From positions 124,001-188,000 of the forward strand of contig NZ_FOFD01000005.1 in NCBI RefSeq assembly GCF_900110865.1: a stretch of DNA of 64,000 nt. The letters are read 5' to 3'. Position 1 is the first letter of the stretch, and every line of letters starts with the position of its first letter. A program made the position numbers and the translations under genes. The notes below the pieces were generated by a model. That model was given only the letters and a program-made list of their open reading frames with translations, was not told where the DNA came from and did not search any database. The stretch comes from Natrinema salaciae (lineage in GTDB: Archaea; Halobacteriota; Halobacteria; Halobacteriales; Natrialbaceae). Shown here one piece after another: positions 16,765-25,772 of this stretch.

Positions 16765-18159
16765 ATGACGACGATAGAGCCGACCGCGTACCTCGAGCGC
16801 CGAGACGGGACGTTCCTCGACGACCTCCGATCGCTGCTCGCCCAGCCGTCGATCAGCGCGACCGGCGAGGGGATCGACGACTGCGCGACGATGGTCCGGC
16901 AGTCGTGTCTCGAGTACGGGTTCGACGAGGCGGAGCTCGTCGAGACGCCGGGCCGTCCGGCCGTCGTCGCTCGCGCGTCCGCCGACGGCGAGTCGACCGA
17001 GACCGGACCGACGGTACTGCTCTACGGCCACTACGACGTCCAGCCGGCGACGGCTTCGGAGTGGCAGTCACCGCCGTTCGACCCGACCGTCCGCGAGGGG
17101 CCCGACGGCGAACAGCGTCTCTACGCGCGCGGGGCCGGCGACAACAAGGGGCAGTGGTTCGCCCACCTCTGTGCGGTTTGCGCGCTGCGCGAGACGACGG
17201 GGCTCCCGACCGACGTGACCCTGGTGATCGAAGGCGAGGAGGAGAGCGGCAGCGAACACCTCGAGTGGCTCGTCCGCGAGCATCGCGAGGACCTCGGCGC
17301 GGACGTCGCGATCGTGGCCGACGGGTCGATCGACGCGTCGGGCAGACCGCACGTGCTGCTCGGTTCGCGGGGGTTGCTCTACGTCGACATCGAGGCGACG
17401 GGAGCGAACCGCGACCTCCATTCGGGGAACTTCGGCGGCCCGGTTCCCAATCCGGCCACCGCGATCGTCGACCTCGTCGCCTCGCTCCGGGACGAGGACG
17501 GCCGGATCGCGCTCGAGGGCTTTCACGACGACGTCCGTCCGCTGACCGATCGCGACCGCGAGGTACTCGAGGCGATCCCGCTCGACGAGGAGGCGGTGAA
17601 AGCCGACCTCGGCCTGTCGGCGCTCGCGACGGACGCGGACGAGGGATACACCGAGCGGCTGCTCTGTCGGCCGAACCTGAACGTCGCCGGACTCGACGCG
17701 GGCTACGACGGAGACGGGATGAAAACGGTGTTGCCGTCACGCGCTCGAGCGAAGATCGACTTCAGGCTGGTCGCCGATCAGGATCCCGACGACGTCTTCG
17801 ACTCGCTGTCCCGCCACGTCGAGGAGCGGATACCGGCCGGAATCGAGGTCGACCTCTCGCGGGTGGCGGCGATGGCTCCCCAGCGGACGCCGGCGGACAG
17901 TCCAGTCGTCGAGCCGGTACTGCGAGCCGTCGGCGAGGGCTGGAACCGTGAGCCGATTCTCAAACTCTCGCTCGGCGGTTCGGTCCCGACGTACGTCTTC
18001 GCCGACACCCTCGACGTCCCCTGCCTGGTCGTCCCCTACGCCAACGCCGACGAGAACAATCACGCACCCGACGAGAACATTTCCCTCTCCTGTTTCCGGG
18101 CGGGTGCCCGGACCACCGTCGCGATTCTCGAGGCCCTGTCCGAATCGATCCTCGACTGA
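16765..18159 (+). CDS. M20-family dipeptidase/deacylase (ArgE/DapE type)
   Basis: A 464-aa metallopeptidase of the ArgE/DapE/carboxypeptidase G2 superfamily. LLYGHYDVQP carries the first metal His and Asp, RGAGDNKGQ the bridging Asp, and IEGEEESGSEHLEW the catalytic and metal Glu. The central lid domain begins near DLHSGNFGGPVPNPA. It likely removes an amino acid or acyl group from a short peptide or N-acyl amino acid. ATG 16765 is used because the longer frame adds a low-complexity, TATA-containing leader. It is co-oriented with the gamma-glutamyltransferase-like gene 252 nt downstream. Confidence 0.92.
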   Translation: MTTIEPTAYLERRDGTFLDDLRSLLAQPSISATGEGIDDCATMVRQSCLEYGFDEAELVETPGRPAVVARASADGESTETGPTVLLYGHYDVQPATASEWQSPPFDPTVREGPDGEQRLYARGAGDNKGQWFAHLCAVCALRETTGLPTDVTLVIEGEEESGSEHLEWLVREHREDLGADVAIVADGSIDASGRPHVLLGSRGLLYVDIEATGANRDLHSGNFGGPVPNPATAIVDLVASLRDEDGRIALEGFHDDVRPLTDRDREVLEAIPLDEEAVKADLGLSALATDADEGYTERLLCRPNLNVAGLDAGYDGDGMKTVLPSRARAKIDFRLVADQDPDDVFDSLSRHVEERIPAGIEVDLSRVAAMAPQRTPADSPVVEPVLRAVGEGWNREPILKLSLGGSVPTYVFADTLDVPCLVVPYANADENNHAPDENISLSCFRAGARTTVAILEALSESILD

Positions 18160-18410
18160 GTCGAACGGCGGGGTCTCTCCGCTCGAGCGATCGTCGACGA
18201 CGGTCGCTCCCTCCTGCGCGAGCGTTGGACGCGGACGCCGTTCCGAGTCCGCTGCTCGATACCGCGAGGAGGGTTCCGTCACCGTCCAGCAGCGTCCCCG
18301 CCGAGATTCGGTATCGTACCACGCGGCCATTCCTGCCGCGGCCAGGCCTCCGAGTCGACGGTTTGGGTGGGTATACCAATCCTTTAGTCGAGACCCGACA
18401 ATCGGTACCT

Positions 18411-20036
18411 ATGCAGGGGACGCCAGACCTAGATACGTTCACGTCACGCCGATCGACCGTATACGCCACGCGCGGCGTCGTCTCGACGAGCCAGCCGCTC
18501 GCCGCGGAGGCGGGAGTCGCAGCGCTCCGGGACGGCGGTAACGCGTTCGACGCGGCCGTCGCGACCGCCGCGGCACTGAACGTGGTCGAGCCGACGTCGA
18601 CCGGCCTCGGCGGCGACGTCTTCGCGCTCTACAAGACCGCCGACGGCGAGGTCGGCGCGCTTCGGAGCTGCGGTGGCGCGCCGGCGGACGCGTCGCTCGA
18701 GGCCGTCCGCGATCGAGTCGCCGAGGAGGAGGACGTCGATCCCGACGACGCGGCGATGCCCGAGTACGGCCCCCTCACGGTGACCGTCCCCGGAACCGCC
18801 CGCGGCTGGGAGCGCACCGTCGAGGAACTGGGCGAACTGAGTCTCGCCCGAGCGCTCGAGCCGGCGATCGAGTACGCGACGGAGGGCTTTCCCGTCTCGG
18901 AGATCATCGCCGACCAGTGGGCACAGGCGGCCGCCGTCCTCCGCGGGGACAACGCTCGATCGGCGTACCTCCCCGGCGGGCGCGCGCCGGCCGTCGGCGA
19001 GCGCGTGCGACTCTCCTCGCTGGGCGAAACCATGCAACGCATCGCCGACGAGGGCGCTGACGTCGTCTACGAGGGCGATATCGCGGACGAAATCGTCGAG
19101 GAGGTCCGGTCGCGCGGGGGCTTCCTCTCGCACGACGACCTCGCCGGCTTCGAGCCCGAGTTCGTCGACCCCGTCAGCACGACCTACAGCGGTGCCGAGA
19201 TCTACGAACTCCCGCCGAACAATCAGGGCCCCGTCGCGCTCGAGGCGCTCAACATCGCCGAAGCGCTCGAGGCGGGCGAGCACCCGCCCGATTCGCCCGA
19301 ACGGCTCCACCTCGCCGCCGAGGCGGCGAAGCGAGCCCTGACCGACGGCCTCCACCACGTCACCGATCCCGCGTTCGAGGACGTCCCCGAGATCGCGTCG
19401 AAACCGTACGCGGCCGACCGCGCCGCCGAGATCGGCTCGGAAGCGACGAGCGACGTCGACGTCGGCTTCCCGAACGACCGCGCGGAGGATGCCGATACCG
19501 TGTTGCTGTCGGTCGCCGACGAGGCGGGGAACGTCGTCTCGTACATCAACTCCCGGTTCAAGGACTTCGGCAGCGGCGTCGTCGCCGGCGACACCGGGAT
19601 CGCCCTCCAGAACCGGGGGAGTTCGTTCTCGCTCGACCCCGAGCATCCGAACCGCTTCGAGCCCGGGAAGCGGCCGTTCCACACGCTGATTCCCGGTATC
19701 GTGCGCTTCGACGAGGACGATTGGGCCGCCTTCGGCGTCATGGGCGGCTACATGCAGCCCCAGGGGCACCTCCAGGTGCTGCTGAACCTCCTCGACGACG
19801 GGATGTCGATCCAGGAGGCCCTGGATTTCCCGCGCTGGCGCTACCAGGTGGACGGACAGCTGGCCGTCGAGGGGCGGTTCGACGGTGAGGTGCTGACGAA
19901 ACTCGCCCGGCGCGGCCACGAGGTCCGCGTGATGCCACCGCTGCACTTCGGCGGCGGCCAGATCGCCCGCAACGCGGACGGCGTCCTCTCGGGGGGGACG
20001 GACCCGCGAAAGGACGGCGCGGCGATCGGATTCTAA
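18411..20036 (+). CDS. Gamma-glutamyltransferase-family Ntn-hydrolase
   Basis: A 541-aa protein that would self-cleave into large and small subunits. The nucleophile is probably the Thr in EDADTVLLSVADEAGNVVS (about residue 361), followed by the usual INSRFKDFGSGVV and MGGYMQPQGHLQVLLN. The N-terminal half has the GGNAFDAAVATAAALNVVEP stretch of the family. There is no export signal, so it probably acts in the cytoplasm on gamma-glutamyl compounds or related amides; cephalosporin-acylase-like activity is an alternative. A TATA-like CCTTTAGT lies about 30 nt before the ATG. It may act with the preceding peptidase. Confidence 0.88.
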   Translation: MQGTPDLDTFTSRRSTVYATRGVVSTSQPLAAEAGVAALRDGGNAFDAAVATAAALNVVEPTSTGLGGDVFALYKTADGEVGALRSCGGAPADASLEAVRDRVAEEEDVDPDDAAMPEYGPLTVTVPGTARGWERTVEELGELSLARALEPAIEYATEGFPVSEIIADQWAQAAAVLRGDNARSAYLPGGRAPAVGERVRLSSLGETMQRIADEGADVVYEGDIADEIVEEVRSRGGFLSHDDLAGFEPEFVDPVSTTYSGAEIYELPPNNQGPVALEALNIAEALEAGEHPPDSPERLHLAAEAAKRALTDGLHHVTDPAFEDVPEIASKPYAADRAAEIGSEATSDVDVGFPNDRAEDADTVLLSVADEAGNVVSYINSRFKDFGSGVVAGDTGIALQNRGSSFSLDPEHPNRFEPGKRPFHTLIPGIVRFDEDDWAAFGVMGGYMQPQGHLQVLLNLLDDGMSIQEALDFPRWRYQVDGQLAVEGRFDGEVLTKLARRGHEVRVMPPLHFGGGQIARNADGVLSGGTDPRKDGAAIGF

Positions 20037-20136
20037 CCTCCGCGAGCCCTGCGTTCCCTCGGCCGGTAGCCGCGACGCCCTCGGATACCCGCGCGGCGTA
20101 AACTATATCCGCCCCGCCGGGACACGTTTCGTGAGC

Positions 20137-21318
20137 ATGCAACCATTAGCGGGCATTACCGTGATCGATGCGACCCAGGCGCTCGTCGGCCCGTTCGCGG
20201 GCCAGACGCTCGGCGACCTCGGGGCGGACGTGATCAAGATCGAACGCCCGGGCCACGGCGACCTCACGCGGACGTACTCGCCGCAGTACGGCGAGGAGCT
20301 CTCCGCGTACTTCGTCAGCACGAACCGGAACAAGCGCAGCGTCAGTCTGGACCTCACGACGGCGGCGGGGCAAGCGATCCTCCGCGACCTGGTCGAAGCG
20401 GCCGACGTCTTCATCCAGAACTTCTCGCCCGGTAACGAGGAGGTCTTCGGTGCGGAGTACGAGACCTTCTCGGAGATCAACGACGAACTGGTCTACTGCG
20501 ACATCTCCGGCTACGGGCCGGACAGCCCCTACGCCGACCGGAAGTCGTTCGATATCATCCTCCAGGGCGAATCGGGGATGATGAGCGTCACCGGAACCGA
20601 GGACCAGCCCGCCCGGATCGGCGTCTCGATCTGTGACCTGGCGGGTGCGATGACGGCCATCTACTCGATCGTCACGGCGCTGTACCACCGCGAGCGAACC
20701 GGCGAGGGCGAGTACATCGACGTCTCGCTGCTGGACGCCAGCTTCCAGTTCCTCGGCTACCACGTCTCGAACTACTTCGCGACCGGCGAGAACCCGACGC
20801 GAATGGGGACCCGCCATCCGAGCCTCATGCCCTATCAGGCGTTCGAGACGGCCGACTCCCACATCGTCGTCGGCGTCGTGAGCGAACACATCTGGCCGAA
20901 GCTCTGTCGCGCGCTCGACCGCGAGGAGTGGATCGACGACGAGCGGTACGCGACGTTCTCCGACCGCGTCGAGAACAGGGACGAACTCGATCCCGTCCTC
21001 GACGAGATGTTCGCCGAGCGGACGACCGACGAGTGGATGGATATCCTGCAGGCCGAGGACGTTCCCTGTACGCCCGTTCAGGACGTCGAAACGCTGGTCG
21101 ACGACCCGCACATCGAAACGCGCGGGATGATCGCCGAGATGGAACACCCGGAGCTCGGGACGTTCAAGTCTCCGGCCAACCCGGTCAATTTCGCCTCGCT
21201 CGAGACCGACGCCGAGGGCCCGCCGCCTCGCCTCGGCGAACACACCGACGAGGTGCTGTCGGAACTCGGGTACGACGACGACGAGCGCGAACGGCTCCGG
21301 TCGAACGACGTCATCTAA
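20137..21318 (+). CDS. CaiB/BaiF (class III) CoA-transferase, first
   Basis: A 393-aa class III CoA-transferase that moves CoA between carboxylic acids. The N-terminal ALVGPFAGQTLGDLGADVIKIE is typical. The catalytic Asp is in the KSFDIILQGESGMM segment (about residue 140). A GTG at 20131 is an alternative start; a TATA-like ACTATATCC at 20101-20109 fits a leaderless mRNA from either codon. It follows the peptidase and GGT-like genes and precedes the hydroxyacyl-CoA dehydrogenase/BKACE pair, so it may activate a substrate for that pathway. Confidence 0.92.
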   Translation: MQPLAGITVIDATQALVGPFAGQTLGDLGADVIKIERPGHGDLTRTYSPQYGEELSAYFVSTNRNKRSVSLDLTTAAGQAILRDLVEAADVFIQNFSPGNEEVFGAEYETFSEINDELVYCDISGYGPDSPYADRKSFDIILQGESGMMSVTGTEDQPARIGVSICDLAGAMTAIYSIVTALYHRERTGEGEYIDVSLLDASFQFLGYHVSNYFATGENPTRMGTRHPSLMPYQAFETADSHIVVGVVSEHIWPKLCRALDREEWIDDERYATFSDRVENRDELDPVLDEMFAERTTDEWMDILQAEDVPCTPVQDVETLVDDPHIETRGMIAEMEHPELGTFKSPANPVNFASLETDAEGPPPRLGEHTDEVLSELGYDDDERERLRSNDVI

Positions 21319-21366
21319 CGTCGGTCCGCGACCGCCCGCGGTGAGCAGGACTCACCACTCGAGCGG

Positions 21367-21804
21367 TTAGACGATCGTGACGGGCTGTGTGGCGTTGAGA
21401 ATTACGTCCTGGGTGACGCTTCCGAACACCGCCTTTCCGACCGGCGAGCGCTTCCGGCCGGGAATGACGATGGTGTCGGCGCCGATCGACCCGGCGTGTT
21501 CGACGATCTCTTCGCCGGGGTCGCCGTGGCGGCGTTCGACGTCGACCGCCACGCCGGCCGCGGCGAGCCGATCGCGAGCGGCCGCGACCGAGTCGGGGAT
21601 CTCGTCTTCGTCGTAGAGGTCCTCGGACTGGACGTTTCCTCCGTCGTCGATCGCCTGGAACTCCTTGAATACGTTCACTATCGACACCGCGATGTCGTCG
21701 AGATCGGCGTCGAGACCGGCCTCGTCGCCGAGACCCGTCACGAAATCCGCCGCATTCGTCGCTCGCGTCTCGTCCTCGTCGATCGGAACAACGATCTGGT
21801 ACAT
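21367..21804 (-). CDS. Universal stress protein (UspA family)
   Basis: A 145-aa single-domain Usp protein. It starts MYQIVVPIDEDE. The ATP-binding signature is ADTIVIPGRKRSPVGKAVFGSVTQ (the G-2x-G-9x-G-S/T pattern is recognisable), and it ends with the typical QPVTIV strand. Usp proteins bind ATP or other adenine nucleotides as dimers; the exact role here is unknown. It lies convergently between a CoA-transferase and the hydroxyacyl-CoA dehydrogenase. Confidence 0.92.
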   Translation of the reverse strand: MYQIVVPIDEDETRATNAADFVTGLGDEAGLDADLDDIAVSIVNVFKEFQAIDDGGNVQSEDLYDEDEIPDSVAAARDRLAAAGVAVDVERRHGDPGEEIVEHAGSIGADTIVIPGRKRSPVGKAVFGSVTQDVILNATQPVTIV

Positions 21805-21911
21805 GGACTCCTGCTAGGGTTCGCAGTCCAGCTACATAGTCGTATTCGAGAGCGTGGCGAGTTCTGACGATCGGCCGCTTCCGTTACGGCCCCTTTATGT
21901 CAGATGTGAGA

Positions 21912-22940
21912 CTACGATTCCGGTTCGTCGGACGAGTCGCGCGAGTCGGGGTTGTCGGGCGCGTCGGGCGGACCGCGCGCGGCTCGATACACCTCGAGCT
22001 GGTCGAGGAGCCGCTGATCGCGTTCGGCCGTCAGCCGTTCGCTATCGGTCTCCGACCAGTCGTAGACGCCCCGTTCGGCTTTCACCCCGTGGCGGCCCTC
22101 GTCGACGAGTTCGGTCAGCACCGCCGCCGGCGACGTCCCCCGGTCGATCTCGCCCAGCAACTCGGAGAGCACCTTGTGGTGCACGTCGAGCCCGGAGTGA
22201 TCGCCCTTCTCGAGCACGCCGAGGGTCGGCAGCCGAAAGCCGAACGTCCCCTTCACCGCGCGATCGATGTCCTCGGCGCTCGCGACGCCCGACTCGAGCA
22301 GTGCCCACGCCTCGTGAGCCATCGCCGACTGGATTCGATTGGCGATGAACCCCGGGATGTCCCGCTCGACGACGACGGGGTCCTTGCCGATGGACTCGAG
22401 GAACGCCGCGGCGGTGTCGACCGTCTCGTCCGCAGTTCGGTCGCCGTAGACGACCTCCACGACGGGGACGATGTGCGCCGGGTGGAACCAGTGCGTGCCG
22501 CAGAAACGCTCGGGTCGAGAGAGCGACGACGCAAGTTCGGTGATCGACAGCGAGGAGGTGTTCGTCGCCAGCGTCGCGGACGCCGACGCGTGGCGTTCGA
22601 TCTCCTCGTAGACGGCCGCCTTCGTCTCGCGGTCCTCGGTCACCGCCTCGATGATCAGCGGCGCGTCCCCGACGGCCGCCGCCAGATCGGTCGTGTACGC
22701 GACGCGGTCGCGAACGTCGTCGGCGTCGGTCACGTCCGCGACGCCGCGGTCGGTGAGCGTTCCGACGGTCGATCCGATCTCCGATTCCGCGTCCCGTACC
22801 GCGTCCTCGTCGATGTCGAACAGGGTGACGGGCTGGCCGCCGACCGCGCTGGCGACGGCGATGTTGCGTCCCATCGTCCCGGCACCGACGATCGCGGGGC
22901 GAGGCGCTGCCTCCCGAGTATCCGACGGCTGGTCGGCCAT
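21912..22940 (-). CDS. 3-hydroxyacyl-CoA dehydrogenase-family oxidoreductase
   Basis: A 342-aa NAD-dependent beta-hydroxy-acid dehydrogenase. The Rossmann motif is AIVGAGTMGRNIA (about residues 16-28). The NAD-domain end carries NTSSLSITELA, then GTHWFHPAHIVPVVEVV with the catalytic His (HWFHP). The C-terminal domain starts near DIPGFIANRIQ. The family also holds carnitine 3-dehydrogenase and L-gulonate dehydrogenase, and HWFHPAHIVP departs from the usual HFFNP of fatty-acid enzymes. It diverges from the BKACE gene across 61 nt, which suggests oxidation of a 3-hydroxy acid to a beta-keto acid for that enzyme. Confidence 0.88.
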   Translation of the reverse strand: MADQPSDTREAAPRPAIVGAGTMGRNIAVASAVGGQPVTLFDIDEDAVRDAESEIGSTVGTLTDRGVADVTDADDVRDRVAYTTDLAAAVGDAPLIIEAVTEDRETKAAVYEEIERHASASATLATNTSSLSITELASSLSRPERFCGTHWFHPAHIVPVVEVVYGDRTADETVDTAAAFLESIGKDPVVVERDIPGFIANRIQSAMAHEAWALLESGVASAEDIDRAVKGTFGFRLPTLGVLEKGDHSGLDVHHKVLSELLGEIDRGTSPAAVLTELVDEGRHGVKAERGVYDWSETDSERLTAERDQRLLDQLEVYRAARGPPDAPDNPDSRDSSDEPES

Positions 22941-23001
22941 GGTCGACCCTCTCGGGGACGTCCAATAACACTTTCGTGGTGGCCGGTCTGGAATGCGGTA
23001 G

Positions 23002-23847
23002 ATGAGCTACCAGAACTACCTCGAGGGCGGGAAGCTGATCCTGACCGTCCCGACGACGGGGGGCGTACAGGGGAAGGAGGCGAACCCGAACCTGCCCGAA
23101 CAGCCAGACGAAATCGCCGAGGCGGCCCGCGAGTGCGAGAAGCTCGGCGCGGCCATCGTCCACCTTCACGGACGGAACGAACGCGGCGAGCGCGACGCGG
23201 ATCGCTTACAGGAGATCAACGACGCCGTCCGTGACCGCTGCGACGACGTCATCGTCCAGAACACGACCGGTGGGACGGGGATTCCGCTCGAGCAGCGGGC
23301 GACGGGCATCCGGACCGATCCGCTCCCCGACATGGCGTCGCTCGACATGGGGCCGATGAACCGGTACCAGCACATCACGTCGGAGAACACCCGCCACATG
23401 ATCGACACGCTGGCGGCGGAGATGCAGGAGAAGGGAATCAAACCGGAGATGGAGGTGTTCAACAACGGCCACCTGAACGAGGTCTACCGCCTCATCGACG
23501 AGGGCCTGCTCGACGAGCCGTACTACATCAACCTCATCTTCGGCCCGGGGACGCTCACACCGCCGACGCCGGAGAACATGGTCAACATGGTGAACAACCT
23601 CCCGGAGAACTCGATCTTCAACGTGCTCGCGATCGGACCGCACCAGCTCCCGCTGACGACGATGGGAATCGTGATGGGCGGCCACGTCCGGATCGGCATG
23701 GAGGACAACCTCTACTACCGCCGCGGCGAACCCGCCGAGAGCAACGCGCAACTCGTCGAGCGAACGGTGCGCATCGCCGACGAACTCGACCGCGATCTCG
23801 CGACGCCCGCGGATGCCCGGGAACTGCTCGGAATTCCGACTCGCTAA
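23002..23847 (+). CDS. BKACE-family beta-keto acid cleavage enzyme (DUF849)
   Basis: A 281-aa TIM-barrel enzyme. LTVPTTGG starts the barrel, IVHLHGRNERGE carries the zinc ligands His-x-His and the substrate-side Arg, EVFNNGH contributes the Glu, and GHVRIGMEDNLYY is the C-terminal signature. BKACE enzymes condense a beta-keto acid with acetyl-CoA and release acetoacetate plus a new acyl-CoA; known substrates include 3-keto-5-aminohexanoate and dehydrocarnitine. The divergent hydroxyacid dehydrogenase could supply the keto acid. The family is certain, the substrate is not. Confidence 0.93.
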   Translation: MSYQNYLEGGKLILTVPTTGGVQGKEANPNLPEQPDEIAEAARECEKLGAAIVHLHGRNERGERDADRLQEINDAVRDRCDDVIVQNTTGGTGIPLEQRATGIRTDPLPDMASLDMGPMNRYQHITSENTRHMIDTLAAEMQEKGIKPEMEVFNNGHLNEVYRLIDEGLLDEPYYINLIFGPGTLTPPTPENMVNMVNNLPENSIFNVLAIGPHQLPLTTMGIVMGGHVRIGMEDNLYYRRGEPAESNAQLVERTVRIADELDRDLATPADARELLGIPTR

Positions 23848-23941
23848 TCGGGGACTTCCGTTCGGTAATCGCGGATTCCGGCTCGACGACCGGCGTACCC
23901 GCGCGGCCTCGCGGATCGGGACCGCCGATCGGCGTACCCGC

Positions 23942-24124
23942 TCACTCCGATTCTGCCTCGCGGTAGAACTCGCAGTCGCGTTCGTGGGTCAACTCGTGGC
24001 GGTCGTTGCAGACGTCCGCGCGCATCGGCGAGACGAACGCCTCGACGACGCCGCAGTAGGCGCGCTCGGTATCGAACTCGAGGTCTCCGTCTGACCGACG
24101 GTACGAGAGGTACGGACAGGTCAT
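23942..24124 (-). CDS. Small Cys-rich conserved haloarchaeal protein
   Basis: A 60-aa protein, MTCPYLSYRRSDGDLEFD..., with cysteines near residues 3, 24, 39 and 51 and a C-terminal acidic tail. The pattern CPYL.YR....E.....YC.VVEAFVSPMRADVCNDR looks familiar as a widespread haloarchaeal small protein of unknown function. The four Cys could bind zinc or an iron-sulfur cluster. It is divergent from the FAD-linked oxidase gene. Confidence 0.75.
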   Translation of the reverse strand: MTCPYLSYRRSDGDLEFDTERAYCGVVEAFVSPMRADVCNDRHELTHERDCEFYREAESE

Positions 24125-24201
24125 GTCTCCTTCCAGACGCCCGATCTACGAATAGCTACTGGTGGAATGCGGACCGGAGAGTGTTTATGCCGGGTCGCGT
24201 A

Positions 24202-24217
24202 CCATGCGATATCATGG
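24202..24217. promoter_or_regulatory. 16-bp palindrome over the FAD-oxidase start codon
   Basis: CCATGCGATATCATGG has the same arms and spacing as the palindrome at 11633-11648 (14 of 16 bases identical). It contains the ATG of the oxidase gene and follows the TATA box TTTATG at 24184-24189. It is a candidate common operator. Confidence 0.5.
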
Positions 24218-25614
24218 AACGGTGCCCCGGCTCGAGTCACGAGTACGATTGCGCGTTTCTCGACGAGGCGATCACCGACGGACGCGTCGCACACGGAACG
24301 AGCGTCCGCGAACAGTACGCGTCCGACGAGAGCCCCCACGCCGGGCGACTGCCGGACGCCGTCGTCTGGCCGGCGTCGACCGACGAGGTCGCGGCGGTTC
24401 TCGCGGCGGCGAACGACCGCGGCGTGCCGGTCACGCCGCGGTCGGGCGGCTCGGGACTCGAGGGCAACGCCATCCCGACCGCCGGCGGCATCGTCCTCAG
24501 CACGGCCGAGATCGAACACGTCGAGGTGTCGCCGGACGACCTGCAGGCGACCGTCGGCGCAGGCGTCGTCTACGACGACCTGAACGAGCGGCTCGCGCCC
24601 TACGGGCTACGGTTCGCGCCCGGCATCTCGAGCGGCGACGTGGCGACGGTCGGCGGGATGGTGGCGACGAACGCGAGCGGCTTCAACGCGGTCCGCTACG
24701 GCGAGACGCGCGACCACGTCCGTCGTCTCGAGGTCGTCACCGCCGACGGGCGCGTGGTCGAGTGCGGCCGGGACGTCGTCAAGACGTCCGCGGGCTACAG
24801 CCTGAAAGACCTCTTCGTCGGGAGCGAGGGGACGCTGGGCGTCGTCACCGAGGTGACGCTGGGCCTGATCGGCATCCCCGAACACCGGCGGGCGGCGCTG
24901 GTGACGTTCCCCTCGCGCGTCGACGCCTCCGGGGCCGTTGCGGACGCGATCGGGTCGGCGCTGGTTCCCGGCGCGATCGAGTTCATCGACACGACGGCGG
25001 TGAAGATGTTGAACGCCTACCGCGACGACGTCTCGTTCGAGGAGCGGCCGACGCTGATCATCGAACTGCACGCGAACAACGGCGGAATCGAGGAGGACCT
25101 CGCGTTCGCGAAGGCGATCTGTGAGGACCACGGGATGCGCTCGTGGGAAGCGGCGGCCGAAGAGAACCTGGACGACATCTGGCAGGCGCGCCGCGACAAG
25201 TACCACGCGACGAAGGCGTACCGCGAGGACTGGGAGGTGGCGCTGGTCGGCGACGTCGTCGTGCCGATTTCGGCGTACCCCGAGATCGTCGACGAAGTCG
25301 CCCGGGCCAGCGAGGACCTCGACCTGATGACCTCCTGCGTCGGTCACGCCGGGGACGGGAACCTCCACTTCACGCCGCTCGTCGATCCCGACGACGAGGA
25401 GATGCTCGAGCGGGCCCACGAGCTGAACGAGCGCGTCGTCCGGACGGCGATCTCGCTCGGCGGGAGCGCGACCGGCGAACACGGCGTCGGCATCGGAAAG
25501 CGCCAGTTCATGGAGGGGGAACACGGGCCGGCGCTCGACCTCATGCGCTCGGTCAAGGAGACGTTCGACCCGAACGGGATTCTGAACCCCGGAAAGGTCC
25601 TCCCCGACTCCTGA
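24214..25614 (+). CDS. FAD-linked oxidase (GlcD/D-lactate dehydrogenase type)
   Basis: A 466-aa VAO-family flavoprotein. The FAD domain carries VVWPASTDEVAAVL, TPRSGGSGLEGNAIP (pyrophosphate loop) and VGGMVATNASGFNAVRYGETRD. The C-terminal domain has VGHAGDGNLHFTPL, with the metal-binding and active-site His, and GEHGVGIGKRQFM. This is typical of D-2-hydroxy-acid dehydrogenases such as glycolate oxidase GlcD and D-lactate dehydrogenase. ATG 24214 lies 25-30 nt after a TATA box, so the transcript is leaderless; GTG 24181 would lie before it. No FeS partner gene is adjacent. Confidence 0.93.
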   Translation: MERCPGSSHEYDCAFLDEAITDGRVAHGTSVREQYASDESPHAGRLPDAVVWPASTDEVAAVLAAANDRGVPVTPRSGGSGLEGNAIPTAGGIVLSTAEIEHVEVSPDDLQATVGAGVVYDDLNERLAPYGLRFAPGISSGDVATVGGMVATNASGFNAVRYGETRDHVRRLEVVTADGRVVECGRDVVKTSAGYSLKDLFVGSEGTLGVVTEVTLGLIGIPEHRRAALVTFPSRVDASGAVADAIGSALVPGAIEFIDTTAVKMLNAYRDDVSFEERPTLIIELHANNGGIEEDLAFAKAICEDHGMRSWEAAAEENLDDIWQARRDKYHATKAYREDWEVALVGDVVVPISAYPEIVDEVARASEDLDLMTSCVGHAGDGNLHFTPLVDPDDEEMLERAHELNERVVRTAISLGGSATGEHGVGIGKRQFMEGEHGPALDLMRSVKETFDPNGILNPGKVLPDS

Positions 25615-25772
25615 ACTGCGAATCGCTCCCGCTCGAGTCCGGGACCTCGAGCCACACTCTGTCGGCGTCTCGACCACCCACGGCCCGCGGTATCGCCGTC
25701 TCTCCGGGAACGGCCCGTCCCCGTTTCGCCAATACATTCATATAATGGCTTGGTAAAACGGGGCATGATAGC

